From the NCBI RefSeq assembly GCF_029906345.1, contig NZ_JARYGY010000007.1, forward strand, positions 310,001 through 374,000: a stretch of 64,000 bases of DNA, written 5' to 3'. Positions 35,611 through 45,007 of the stretch are shown here, one piece after another (position 1 is the first letter of the stretch; each line of letters starts with the position of its first letter). The translations under genes were made by a program, and so were the position numbers. The DNA is from Aquimarina mycalae. Lineage in GTDB: Bacteria; Bacteroidota; Bacteroidia; Flavobacteriales; Flavobacteriaceae. A model generated the notes under the pieces. It searched no databases. It was not told where the DNA came from and saw only the letters and a list, made by a program, of their open reading frames with translations.

Positions 35611-37281
35611 TTAATGTTGAAAAAGCCTCTGGATAAACAATTCTAGCTCTTCTCCTTTAGGAACATTCAGTTTTTTTCGAATCCGATAACGTGTAGATTT
35701 AATAGAAGGCATTGAGGTATTTCTGATATTCATGATTTCCTTAAGACTTAGATTAAGATACATCATATGACACACTTCTCGTTCTGATTTTGTGAGCTGA
35801 GGAAATTGTTCAGTGAGCCTTAACAAGAAAGCTTCATCTGTAAGCTCTAATGAATCGGATACACTATCTAGTCGTTGTTCTGTTTGTATTTGATTTTTTA
35901 ACTGAACCAAAATTGATTGATAATCTTCTATTACACCAATACTTTTTCCTTGCTCTTGTAGTGGTTTAATTTTTTGTAATAATTCTTCTTTAAAATCAGC
36001 ACGTAATTTATTATCAGCCATCAAACGTTCAATCTTGAAACGTAAAAAATTTACTTTTTCAGTAAGAAGACCAGTTTCTAATTCTTGTTGTTGTATGTTT
36101 TGTTGATCAATTTTTCGACGATATCTGAAGATTATATATATACCGATCAATCCAAATAATGTTAATAGAAATAAAATCGCATACAACTGTTTTTGCGAAC
36201 GTTGGGATTTAGCAATCGTAGTTAGTTGAAATTCTTGAGCTTTATAATTCAAACTATCCCTTAACTTTTCTTTTTCGAATTGATACTCCAGCTCTAGAGA
36301 TCTTATCTTTTCAGTCTGGGTTTGCGTAAAAGCAGAGTCTTCATATTTTTGATAGGTTTTGTAATATGATAATGCTTGTTCAAAGTTTTGTTCTTTTGTT
36401 GCAATTCGATAGCGTTCTTTATATAATAATCCGATTAATTTTTTGTTCCCATACCCATAGGCTATTTTTTGAGATCTATTCAGATATTGTCTTGCTTTAG
36501 AATAATCTTTAAGTTTTCGTGCAGTAATGGCAAGATCTTTTAAGGTGTTTGCCTGTCGTTCCAACTCTTCGTGTTGCTCATAAATAGCTAGGTTTTCTTT
36601 TTGTATAATATGAGCTTCTTGATACCTTTTTTGTGTATTATACACACGAGCGATGTTTATGTTTGCATCCGCACGTTTCATATGATTTCCAAAATACACT
36701 TTCGCACTATCCAATATTATTAACGCAGAGTCTAGTTTTTTAATACGGTACAAAAAATATCCATAACTTTTTAGAGAAATAGCATAATCAATGCTGTCTC
36801 CAAGACGCCTGATAGGTAATGCTTTTTTCATATAATAAATAGCCTTGTCCATATTGCGTTGTGAACCAAAAAGTGTAGCTATATTATGAAAAGAACGCCC
36901 AATATTAATAGTGTCACCAGCTTGTTCTTTTACACGTAATGCATCTAGATAATATGCAAAAGCTTTGTCATAATTGTTTCTTCTTCGTTCTATAATTCCT
37001 AGACAATCATAGGCTAATGCTATCATTGTTAATTTGTCATTATATACGTAGTCTCCTTGAAGTCGTTTCAATGCTTGTTTAAAAAAGTCTTCTGCTTTTT
37101 TTGGTTGAGAAGTATCCATTAAGATACCTAATTCCATAGCATGTCGTACCCATGTTGAATCCGAAGATGCATTTTGAAACAAGATATTGATAGAATCGAT
37201 TTTATGCTGGTTCACTTGTCCAAATCCCATAAAAAAACCTATCGACCACCAACTTAAAAATAAAATTATGATTCTTTTCAT
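35611..37281 (-). CDS. TPR-transmembrane-HTH regulator, third copy
   Basis: 556 residues from ATG 37281 (MKRIIILFLSWW...). Signal sequence ends near GFGQ. TPR units cover about 20-330 (LGIIERRRNNYDKAFAYYLD is typical), then a transmembrane helix (LYAILFLLTLFGLIGIYIIF), coiled coil, and HTH (LTKSEREVCHMMYLNLSLKE ... IKSTRYRIRKKLNV). The C-terminus is very close to that of the 20409 protein. It is divergent from the 37440 surface gene, with 158 bp between starts; a direct-repeat site lies in that gap. In-frame TTG codons upstream of 37281 are rejected as starts. Confidence 0.82.
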   Translation of the reverse strand: MKRIIILFLSWWSIGFFMGFGQVNQHKIDSINILFQNASSDSTWVRHAMELGILMDTSQPKKAEDFFKQALKRLQGDYVYNDKLTMIALAYDCLGIIERRRNNYDKAFAYYLDALRVKEQAGDTINIGRSFHNIATLFGSQRNMDKAIYYMKKALPIRRLGDSIDYAISLKSYGYFLYRIKKLDSALIILDSAKVYFGNHMKRADANINIARVYNTQKRYQEAHIIQKENLAIYEQHEELERQANTLKDLAITARKLKDYSKARQYLNRSQKIAYGYGNKKLIGLLYKERYRIATKEQNFEQALSYYKTYQKYEDSAFTQTQTEKIRSLELEYQFEKEKLRDSLNYKAQEFQLTTIAKSQRSQKQLYAILFLLTLFGLIGIYIIFRYRRKIDQQNIQQQELETGLLTEKVNFLRFKIERLMADNKLRADFKEELLQKIKPLQEQGKSIGVIEDYQSILVQLKNQIQTEQRLDSVSDSLELTDEAFLLRLTEQFPQLTKSEREVCHMMYLNLSLKEIMNIRNTSMPSIKSTRYRIRKKLNVPKGEELELFIQRLFQH

Positions 37282-37322
37282 GAGGTACAACAATACGATA
37301 AAAATGACCTATTTTAAGGACA

Positions 37323-37339
37323 TGCTACCTTTTGCTACC
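37323..37339 (+). promoter_or_regulatory. Period-10 direct repeat, copy 4
   Basis: TGCTACC-TTT-TGCTACC, a perfect repeat with 10-base period, followed by ACTAAAAT. It lies in the divergent region 42 bases from the regulator start (37281) and 100 bases before the 37440 ATG. Confidence 0.5.
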
Positions 37340-37431
37340 ACTAAAATACCTTGTTTTTTTAAATAAATGAAGATTTTTGCAATCGTTTAATTCGTTGCTA
37401 CTATGCATATAGTACAATCAACATCAAAAGT

Positions 37432-37441
37432 CCCCTTATAT
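37432..37441 (+). promoter_or_regulatory. CCCCTTAT leader box, copy 4
   Basis: CCCCTTAT at 37432-37439 abuts the ATG at 37440. CCCTTATAT (37433-37441, including the first two start-codon bases) is the exact reverse complement of ATATAAGGG at 44322-44330 in this gene's 3' region. Confidence 0.5.
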
Positions 37442-40400
37442 GAAACACCTTTACATTACACTATTATTTATTGTTAGTTCTTTTTATGGCATGTTTGCTC
37501 AAGATGCGTTTATTACCACCTGGCAAACTACATCAACTAATGAAAGTATTGCGATACCAACAGCAGGATCTGGATACAACTATTCTGTAGATTGGGGAGA
37601 TGGAACTATTGAAAGCGGTTTTATCGGAGACACCACACATGAATATGCTGTAGCAGGAACGTATACTGTAAGTATTACAGGGGATTTCCCAAGGATTTAT
37701 TTTAATAACTCAGGTGATAAAGATAAAATTAGAACCATAGAACAATGGGGTACGATTTCATGGGCTAGTATGGCATCTGCTTTTTACGGATGTTCAGGAT
37801 TAACCTTAAATGCAGATGACACTCCTGATTTATCTGCCGTAACTGATGTATCTCAAATGTTTAGAGGAGCAAGAAGCTTCGTAGATGCTAAGGATAATAT
37901 TGGAATCTGGAATGTAAGTACGGTTACCAATATGTCTAATATGTTTAGAGTAGCTTCCGATTTTAATGAAAACATCTCTTCATGGAATGTGGGGAATGTT
38001 ACCAATTTCTCATTCATGCTCAGTACTACCAATATCTTCAACCAAAACTTAAATACTTGGAATATTGGAGAAAATGTCACAGGTACTATCAATATGAGTG
38101 GAATGTTTGATTCTACATTAGCTTTTAACCAACCGTTAAATGACTGGGATGTGAGTAAGGTAACTAACATGTCTGGAATGTTTGGTGTAACTCCACAATT
38201 TAATCAACCATTAAATAACTGGGATACGGGTAATGTATCCAATATGGGCGGAATGTTTTTTGGAGCGAACAAATTTGATCAAAACTTAGGTGACTGGAAT
38301 CTTTCTAGCATTACTAATATGTCAAGTATGTTTCAACAATCAGGATTATCAACAGAAAATTATGATGCCATCTTGATCGGATGGGCAACTCAAGATATAG
38401 GAGAAACGATACCTTCTAATATAAGCATCAGTTTTGAAGGAAGCCAATATTGTTTTGGAGCTGACGCTAGAAATACATTAACTGATAGTACTGGATTAAA
38501 TTGGAATATTGATGATGATGGGGCTGCTTGTAGTGCTACAGATTTTTTTACCACCATCTGGCAAACTGCTATGGATAATGAAAGTATCACAATTCCAACA
38601 ACAGGAAGCGGATATGATTACGATATAGATTGGGGAGATGGAACCATAGAAACAGGTTTTACAGGGAATGCTACGCATCAATATTCTATAGCAGGAACGT
38701 ATACGGTAAGTATTACAGGAGATTTCCCGAGAATTTATTTTAACAACTCTAATGATAAAGACAAGATTATTAGTGTTAATCAATGGGGTATTATTGAGTG
38801 GACTAGTATGGAATCTGCATTTTATGGGTGTACAAATTTAACTGTTGATGCTAGTGATACTCCCGATTTAACAAACAGTACTACTTTAAGAGCTATGTTT
38901 AAGGGTAGTACGAATTTGATAGATGTACAAGGAACCTTCCCATTCTGGAATGTAAGTACCATAGTAGATTTTGGTCAGATGTTTATGAATACTGACAAGT
39001 TTAATACTTCTTTAATTTCGTGGAATTTTAGTGTAGCAGAAGATTTTTCAGAAATGTTTAGGGGAGCAAAGGTGTTCAATCAATCACTAGGTATCCCTTT
39101 TAAAGCAAAAACCTTCGAAGGTATGTTTAGAGATGCTGTGGCCTTTAACCAACCTTTATTTTGGTATACACCTGATGTGATTTCTTTGAAAGATATGTTC
39201 GATGGTGCTACAAGTTTCGATCAGAATTTAGGGTCTTTTACTATAAATTCTGTTACCGATATGACAGGAATGTTTACTAATGCAGGATTATCTACACAGA
39301 ATTATGATCAAACACTTGCAGGCTGGTTTTTAGAACGAAGTGTGAATGATACGCGTCCAAATGATATCACCTTTGATGGCGGTAACAGTCAATATTGTCT
39401 GGCAGGAGATATTATAGAAAAATTAACCGATGATCATGGATGGCAAATAACAGATAGCGGTCCTGGCTGCGATGAAAGTGATGTTTTTGAGATGACCTGG
39501 GATCTAACTAGTGAAAATAGATTCACTATGCCAACTTCAGGAAATGGATATGACTATACGCTTAGCTTATCAAATGGGGAGATTTTTTACGTAACCAGTG
39601 ATATAGTTCAAGTATCATATAGTGAAAATATCGGAATGTTAACGGTTCGTATTTATGGAGATTTTCCAAGATTTGACTTTGATGCTCCATTTGTAGATAA
39701 AGAAAAATTAGCTAGTATAGAACAATGGGGAAGCCTACAACTTTTAGAAGCTAATGCAGCTTTTGAAGGTTGTACTAATTTGGTTTTGAATGCAACGGAT
39801 ACTCCAGATTTGAGCCAGATTCAGTTTATGGATCGAATGTTTGAAAATACTTCATCATTTGTAGACAATGGTGGCGAAATGAATAACTGGGATGTCAGCA
39901 CTGTAACTAGTATGACTGGTCTTTTTGAACGATCGGCTTTCAATGAAAATATCAATGACTGGGATGTAAGTAAGGTGGAGGATTTTTCTAGTATGTTTAA
40001 AAATAATACGTCATTTAATCAGCCATTAAATAATTGGAATACTGAGAAAGCCAATGATCTAACTAATATGTTTGATGGAGCAACGGCTTTTAATCAACCT
40101 ATCGGAATGTGGAATACAGCGTTGGCTCAATATTTTGATTTTATGTTTCTAAATGCATCCACTTTTAATCAGAATCTTGGAAGCTGGGATATTAGTAATA
40201 CAGATAGAAATTCAATGGACGGTATGCTTACAGGTTCTGCAATGTCTCAAATAAATTATGATGCTACACTAATAGGTTGGGCTACATTAGAAAGTGGAGA
40301 AATACAAATACCTACCGATGTCAAGTTGGATGCAGATACTTTTTATTGTTTATCAGAAACCGCTAGAAATACGTTAACGGGTGCTCCCTATAACTGGACC

Positions 40401-43400
40401 ATTAATGACTTAGGAAATTCTTGTCCAGAAGATGCATTTATTACTACATGGCAAACTACTACTACTAATGAAAGTATTACTATACCAACCAATGGTTCTG
40501 GATATAATTATATAGTAGATTGGGGAGATGGAACTATAGAAACAGGTTTTACAGGGAATGCTACGCATCTGTACGCAACAGCTGATACTTATACAGTAAA
40601 GATTACTGGAGATTTTCCAAGGATTTATTTTAACAATACTGGAGATATAGAAAAGATTCAATCCATTGAGCAATGGGGAACTCAACCGTGGAAAAGTTTT
40701 CAAAATGCTTTTTCAGGATGTTCGCAACTTCAAATTACTGCTAACGATGCTCCTGACTTATCAGATGTTACCAATCTTACAAATATGTTTAGATCTTGTA
40801 CCTCTTTAGATACTCCAGATTTTTCTAATTGGGACACCAGTTCTATTACTGTAATGAAAGAAATGTTCTATCGAGCAAATAACTTTGATGGGAATATTAC
40901 TAATTGGGATGTTGGTAAGGTAACAAGTTTTGAATTAATGTTTTATGAGGCATTTAAATTCAATCAAAATATTAGTAATTGGAATATAGGAGAGTCTGTG
41001 AGTACTAAGGTTATTAATATGAACAGTATGTTCTCTACAGCATCATCTTTTAATCAGCCTATTGGAAGTTGGGATTTAGGTAAAGTTTTAAATATTAGAA
41101 GTATGTTTTTTAGAGCAGGTGCATTCAATCAACCTTTAAACTCTTGGAATATTTCAGGAATGGGTACCTTAAAAAGATTGTTTTTCTCTGCATCAAGATT
41201 TAATCAACCTCTGGATTCTTGGGATGTATCTACTATTTCTAATATGGATGAAATGTTTTGGGGAGCTTCTTCGTTTAATCAAAATTTAGGTGATTGGAAT
41301 GTTAGTGAAGTTACAATAATGAATAGATTATTTTTAAGTACAGCTATGTCCACCGCTAATTATGATGCTACACTTATCGGTTGGGCTACTTTAGAATCTG
41401 GGGAAACACAAATTCCAGCTAATTTAACGTTAGATTCTAGTAGTTTTTACTGTTTAGCAGAAACTGCCAGAAATACCTTAACCAGTGCTCCCTATAACTG
41501 GACCATTAATGACTTAGGGAATTCTTGTCCTGAAGATTTCTTTATTACTACATGGCAAACTACTACTACTAATGAAAGTATTACTATACCAACCAATAGT
41601 ACTGGATATAATTATATAGTGGATTGGGGAGATGGAACTATAGAAACAGGTTTTACAGGGAATGCTACGCATCAATATGCGACTGGTGGAACTTATACAG
41701 TAAAAATTACAGGTGATTTCCCAAGAATTCGTTTCAATACTAGTGTAGTGGGTAATCAAAGTAAAATACAAACTATAGAACAATGGGGAACCCAACAATG
41801 GGATACTTTTTCTAGTGGTTTTAATGGATGTGTCAATTTAAAACTGAATGCAGATGACGTACCAGATTTATCACAAGTTACACAACTGTCTAGTATGTTT
41901 GAGGGTTGTACCAATTTTGAAGACCTAAAGAATACCATTGGATCTTGGGATGTGTCGACTATTGAACGTATCGATAGTATGTTCACAGCTTGTAGCATTT
42001 TTGATGAAGATATTAGTGGATGGGTATTTACCAATCTTATAAGAACGGATTCTGCTTTTGAAGAAGCCTTTTTATTTAATCAGAACATTTCTAATTGGAA
42101 TATGGCTACCGTTACAGATATGGCGTATATGTTTTACGATGCTGAGGCTTTCAACCAACCTATTGGCAATTGGACATTAGGAACGGTGGAATATATGACA
42201 GGAATGTTTTCTGGCGCTCTAGCTTTTAATCAAGATTTAACTAATTGGGATTTTAGTCAGGTTCAGGAAATAGAAGAACTATTTTCAAGAGCATCCTCGT
42301 TTGATCAAGATCTATCTAGCTGGGATATTTCAAGTGTAACAAGCATGACAGGGATATTTACCGATGCTGGTTTATCACAAGCAAATTATGATGCTATACT
42401 AACTGGATGGGCCAGTTTAGAAACTGGAGAAACACAAATTCCAGTTAATTTAACTTTGGACGCTAGTAGTTTTTATTGTTTAGCAGAAACTGCCAGAAAT
42501 ACCTTAACCAGTGCACCTTTTAATTGGACGATTAACGATTTAGGAAATGCTTGTCCAGAAGATCCGTTTATTACTATCTGGCAAACTACCGCGGAAAATC
42601 AATCGATACGAATACCAAAGCATCCTTCTTCTTCTGGGTATAACTATATAGTAGATTGGGGAGATGGAACTAAATCTTTGAATCAAACAGGAACAGTTAC
42701 TCATGAATACGCTTCTGCAGGAACCTATACCGTAAAAATTTATGGAAACTTCCCTCATCCATATTTTGATAATTTAAGTACAGATGTTAAACTTCGACTG
42801 TTAACGATTGAACAATGGGGAACTCAGCAATGGACATCAATGGTAAGTGGTTTCGAAGACTGTCCTAATCTCAAATTAAATGCAGATGATAATCCTGATT
42901 TTTCGCAATTGACCAATGTAGAAGATATGTTTAGAAAGTGTACCAATTTTGAGGATCTTAAAGACAAAATAGGTAGTTGGGATATGAGTACTGTTGAAAA
43001 TATCAGTTTTATGTTTGATGCTTGTACTATTTTTAATGAGGATATAACGCAATGGACATTTACCAATCTAAAAGATGCAGGTTATGTATTTAAAAATACA
43101 ATGGCATTCAATCAAAATATTTCGAATTGGAATGTAAGTACTGTAGAAACTTTTGAATCGATGTTTGAAGGTACTGCAGCATTCAATCAACCTATCGGTA
43201 CCTGGACCATTGGAACTGTTGATTATATGATTAGTATGTTTAAAAATGCTACTGCTTTCAATCAAGACCTAAGCGGTTGGAATATGAGTAATGTTGAAGA
43301 CTTAGAAGATATGTTTGAAGGCGCATCAAATTTTGATCAAAATCTTGGAGGATGGGATATTAGTAATGTTATATATATGGATGAAATGTTTATAGGTACA

Positions 43401-44063
43401 GGAATATCTCAAGCAAATTATGATGCTACTTTAATTGGTTGGGCAACCTTAGAAACTGGAGAAACACAAATTCCTGCAGATTTAGATTTAAGAGCAGACG
43501 CTACCTATTGTTTGGCTGAGACTGCCAGAAATACTTTAACAAGTGCACCGTATAACTGGATGATTACTGATGGTGGATTGGATTGTGATACTACTGCTCC
43601 AATAATTACATTGCTTGGTGATAATCCTCAAGAGATTGAATTAGGTGCTGGATATGTAGAGCTAGGTGCTGTTACTGACGATGGATCACAGCTTATCATA
43701 GATGACTCTGAATTTGTAGATGCGATAGGCACATACACAATTTATTACAATGCAACAGATACATCTGGTAATATGGCTACAGAAGTGACCAGAACGGTTA
43801 ATGTGGTACCAGTATTAAGTATAGAAGACTTAGAATTAGATCAGGTGGTTATCACGCCTAATCCTGCAAATAGTTATTTTCAGATTTCTGGTCTTTCGGA
43901 TGCAGCGGATATAAATATATATACTGTCAATGGAGTCATGTTAAAACAGATTTCAGTTACAAAAATACATCGTATCAATATTCAAGAACTGCCAGTAGGA
44001 GTATACTTTGTGAATGTTACTTCTGGAACAGCTGATAAAACTTTTAAACTGATAAAAGATTAA
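37440..44063 (+). CDS. Giant BspA-like (DUF285) surface protein with type IX sorting domain
   Basis: 2207 residues, signal peptide ending near GMFAQ. Six modules of ~300-370 residues each open with a PKD-like WxTTxxNESIxIPTxGSGY...DWGDGTIE segment and continue with BspA/DUF285 repeats (WDVSKVTNMSGMF, AFNQPLNNWD) and a closing YDATLIGWATLE...CLAETARNTLT segment. A DUF5011/HYR-like domain follows (ITLLGDNPQEIELGAGYVEL), then a type A C-terminal sorting domain (VVITPNPANSYFQISGL to KLIKD). Module 3 (about residue 680) is the most divergent. BspA-like repeats mediate adhesion in other bacteria; the target here is unknown. Confidence 0.87.
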   Translation: MKHLYITLLFIVSSFYGMFAQDAFITTWQTTSTNESIAIPTAGSGYNYSVDWGDGTIESGFIGDTTHEYAVAGTYTVSITGDFPRIYFNNSGDKDKIRTIEQWGTISWASMASAFYGCSGLTLNADDTPDLSAVTDVSQMFRGARSFVDAKDNIGIWNVSTVTNMSNMFRVASDFNENISSWNVGNVTNFSFMLSTTNIFNQNLNTWNIGENVTGTINMSGMFDSTLAFNQPLNDWDVSKVTNMSGMFGVTPQFNQPLNNWDTGNVSNMGGMFFGANKFDQNLGDWNLSSITNMSSMFQQSGLSTENYDAILIGWATQDIGETIPSNISISFEGSQYCFGADARNTLTDSTGLNWNIDDDGAACSATDFFTTIWQTAMDNESITIPTTGSGYDYDIDWGDGTIETGFTGNATHQYSIAGTYTVSITGDFPRIYFNNSNDKDKIISVNQWGIIEWTSMESAFYGCTNLTVDASDTPDLTNSTTLRAMFKGSTNLIDVQGTFPFWNVSTIVDFGQMFMNTDKFNTSLISWNFSVAEDFSEMFRGAKVFNQSLGIPFKAKTFEGMFRDAVAFNQPLFWYTPDVISLKDMFDGATSFDQNLGSFTINSVTDMTGMFTNAGLSTQNYDQTLAGWFLERSVNDTRPNDITFDGGNSQYCLAGDIIEKLTDDHGWQITDSGPGCDESDVFEMTWDLTSENRFTMPTSGNGYDYTLSLSNGEIFYVTSDIVQVSYSENIGMLTVRIYGDFPRFDFDAPFVDKEKLASIEQWGSLQLLEANAAFEGCTNLVLNATDTPDLSQIQFMDRMFENTSSFVDNGGEMNNWDVSTVTSMTGLFERSAFNENINDWDVSKVEDFSSMFKNNTSFNQPLNNWNTEKANDLTNMFDGATAFNQPIGMWNTALAQYFDFMFLNASTFNQNLGSWDISNTDRNSMDGMLTGSAMSQINYDATLIGWATLESGEIQIPTDVKLDADTFYCLSETARNTLTGAPYNWTINDLGNSCPEDAFITTWQTTTTNESITIPTNGSGYNYIVDWGDGTIETGFTGNATHLYATADTYTVKITGDFPRIYFNNTGDIEKIQSIEQWGTQPWKSFQNAFSGCSQLQITANDAPDLSDVTNLTNMFRSCTSLDTPDFSNWDTSSITVMKEMFYRANNFDGNITNWDVGKVTSFELMFYEAFKFNQNISNWNIGESVSTKVINMNSMFSTASSFNQPIGSWDLGKVLNIRSMFFRAGAFNQPLNSWNISGMGTLKRLFFSASRFNQPLDSWDVSTISNMDEMFWGASSFNQNLGDWNVSEVTIMNRLFLSTAMSTANYDATLIGWATLESGETQIPANLTLDSSSFYCLAETARNTLTSAPYNWTINDLGNSCPEDFFITTWQTTTTNESITIPTNSTGYNYIVDWGDGTIETGFTGNATHQYATGGTYTVKITGDFPRIRFNTSVVGNQSKIQTIEQWGTQQWDTFSSGFNGCVNLKLNADDVPDLSQVTQLSSMFEGCTNFEDLKNTIGSWDVSTIERIDSMFTACSIFDEDISGWVFTNLIRTDSAFEEAFLFNQNISNWNMATVTDMAYMFYDAEAFNQPIGNWTLGTVEYMTGMFSGALAFNQDLTNWDFSQVQEIEELFSRASSFDQDLSSWDISSVTSMTGIFTDAGLSQANYDAILTGWASLETGETQIPVNLTLDASSFYCLAETARNTLTSAPFNWTINDLGNACPEDPFITIWQTTAENQSIRIPKHPSSSGYNYIVDWGDGTKSLNQTGTVTHEYASAGTYTVKIYGNFPHPYFDNLSTDVKLRLLTIEQWGTQQWTSMVSGFEDCPNLKLNADDNPDFSQLTNVEDMFRKCTNFEDLKDKIGSWDMSTVENISFMFDACTIFNEDITQWTFTNLKDAGYVFKNTMAFNQNISNWNVSTVETFESMFEGTAAFNQPIGTWTIGTVDYMISMFKNATAFNQDLSGWNMSNVEDLEDMFEGASNFDQNLGGWDISNVIYMDEMFIGTGISQANYDATLIGWATLETGETQIPADLDLRADATYCLAETARNTLTSAPYNWMITDGGLDCDTTAPIITLLGDNPQEIELGAGYVELGAVTDDGSQLIIDDSEFVDAIGTYTIYYNATDTSGNMATEVTRTVNVVPVLSIEDLELDQVVITPNPANSYFQISGLSDAADINIYTVNGVMLKQISVTKIHRINIQELPVGVYFVNVTSGTADKTFKLIKD
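40381..40569 (+). repeat. 189-bp near-identical module junction (second copy 41485-41673)
   Basis: The boundary between modules 3/4 and the boundary between modules 4/5 share about 96% DNA identity over 189 bases at an offset of 1104 bases (368 codons). Flanking repeats are much more diverged, which points to recent duplication or gene conversion at the junction. Confidence 0.7.
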
Positions 44064-44095
44064 CATAGAACTATAATTTACTTTTTTGCAAAAAA

Positions 44096-44169
44096 GGTGT
44101 TATGGAGTTAAGGGGTCGTAATGCCATTAACCTTGCAAAGCAAACCATTCACCATAGGTGAGTGGTTTT
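44096..44169 (+). ncRNA. Degenerate 3' element with UAAGGGG and terminator
   Basis: TTAAGGGG (44108-44115) lies between imperfect arms GGTGTTATGG and CCATTAACC, followed by a terminator ACCATTCACC-ATA-GGTGAGTGGT (44144-44166) plus TTTT. It resembles a decayed copy of the 35503 and 44301 elements, but the loop is less complementary to the leader. Confidence 0.4.
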
Positions 44170-44300
44170 GTTATAGTAAAACTGTAGTTATAGGTAGTTG
44201 GTAACAACTAAATTAAAATAGAATAAATCGTATTATCGATAGTTAAAAGCCTAAAAAAAAAATGAGTATACATTAGTAAATAGCCCAACAATATTTTAAA

Positions 44301-44388
44301 AGTTGTAAACATTGATTACAGATATAAGGGCTGTAATTGGATGAGGTATACAACTATCTAAACCATCCAAGCAATTGGATGGTTTTTT
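44301..44388 (+). ncRNA. Structured 3' element with AUAUAAGGG loop and GNRA terminator
   Basis: Outer stem AGTTGTA (44301-44307) with TACAACT (44349-44355); inner perfect stem ATTACAG (44315-44321) with CTGTAAT (44331-44337) exposing exactly ATATAAGGG; terminator ACCATCCAA-GCAA-TTGGATGGT (44362-44383) plus T-run. Relative to 35503-35593 the terminator stem shows a compensatory U-A to C-G change and a G-U/A-U difference, supporting real RNA structure. Confidence 0.6.
44362..44388 (+). terminator. Terminator with GCAA tetraloop
   Basis: Perfect nine-base stem, GCAA loop, five or more T. It ends the 3' element above, more than 300 bases after the stop of the 37440 gene and after an earlier terminator at 44144. 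Confidence 0.85.
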
Positions 44389-44571
44389 ATAAATATCTAC
44401 GCATTTATTATTGTGAATTAATCAATAAAATATCAAAAGTTGTAAAAAACACCCCAATAGTTATGTTAAAAAAGTAATTTTATTTTGTAACTTGACTGAA
44501 ATTTATGAGAATTTGTTGTATAATAGATTTCTTGTTATATTTTTAGAGTAAAACCCAAAATCAATCAAACT

Positions 44572-45006
44572 ATGAGATCAATACTACTATTATTTTTTAT
44601 TGCTATGTTTCTTGTCTCCTGTAAATCACAACAAAAAGGAGATCCTATAGATGTAAATGAAGACATCGGAACTATCGCTGAAGATGAATTACTTACAGGT
44701 AAAGTTCTAGGTAACAGGAAAAAGAAGATGGAATATGTTGCGGTAAAACTGGTTATTGACGAGAATACTTGTATGAAAGCATATACAGACAAGGATGGAT
44801 TATTTGATTTTTTAATTAATCCTGGCAAAATGAAAGAAGATAGTTATTTTGAATTTGTATATAAAGGATATGTTAAAAAACAAGTTCCTTATACAGAAAT
44901 AGCAAAAAGCGGTACAGTCACTATTAGTACAAAAGGAGAAGTCGTTACAAGAACTGATTATAGGATTTATTATGAAGCGATACGTTCTTGTAAAGATGAG
45001 CTATAG
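44572..45006 (+). CDS. Small lipoprotein with carboxypeptidase-regulatory-like fold
   Basis: 144 residues. The lipobox LVSC gives Cys17 as the lipidation site. The mature part (ELLTGKVLGNRKKKMEYVAV, then YTDKDGLFDFLINPGKM) resembles a CarboxypepD-regulatory/CNA-B beta sandwich. Function unknown; probably outer- or inner-membrane anchored in the periplasm. It converges with the oxidoreductase gene, whose stop is 2 bases away. Confidence 0.72.
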   Translation: MRSILLLFFIAMFLVSCKSQQKGDPIDVNEDIGTIAEDELLTGKVLGNRKKKMEYVAVKLVIDENTCMKAYTDKDGLFDFLINPGKMKEDSYFEFVYKGYVKKQVPYTEIAKSGTVTISTKGEVVTRTDYRIYYEAIRSCKDEL

Positions 45007-45007
45007 G

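Larger units (their letters stand above)
44064..44571. other. 508-bp intergenic region with two tandem hairpin elements
   Basis: Contains two successive hairpin/terminator elements (44096-44169 and 44301-44388). The stretch 44170-44300 shows nothing coding. 44389-44571 is the AT-rich leader and promoter region of the lipoprotein gene; no exact TAnnTTTG element was found in it. Confidence 0.55.
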
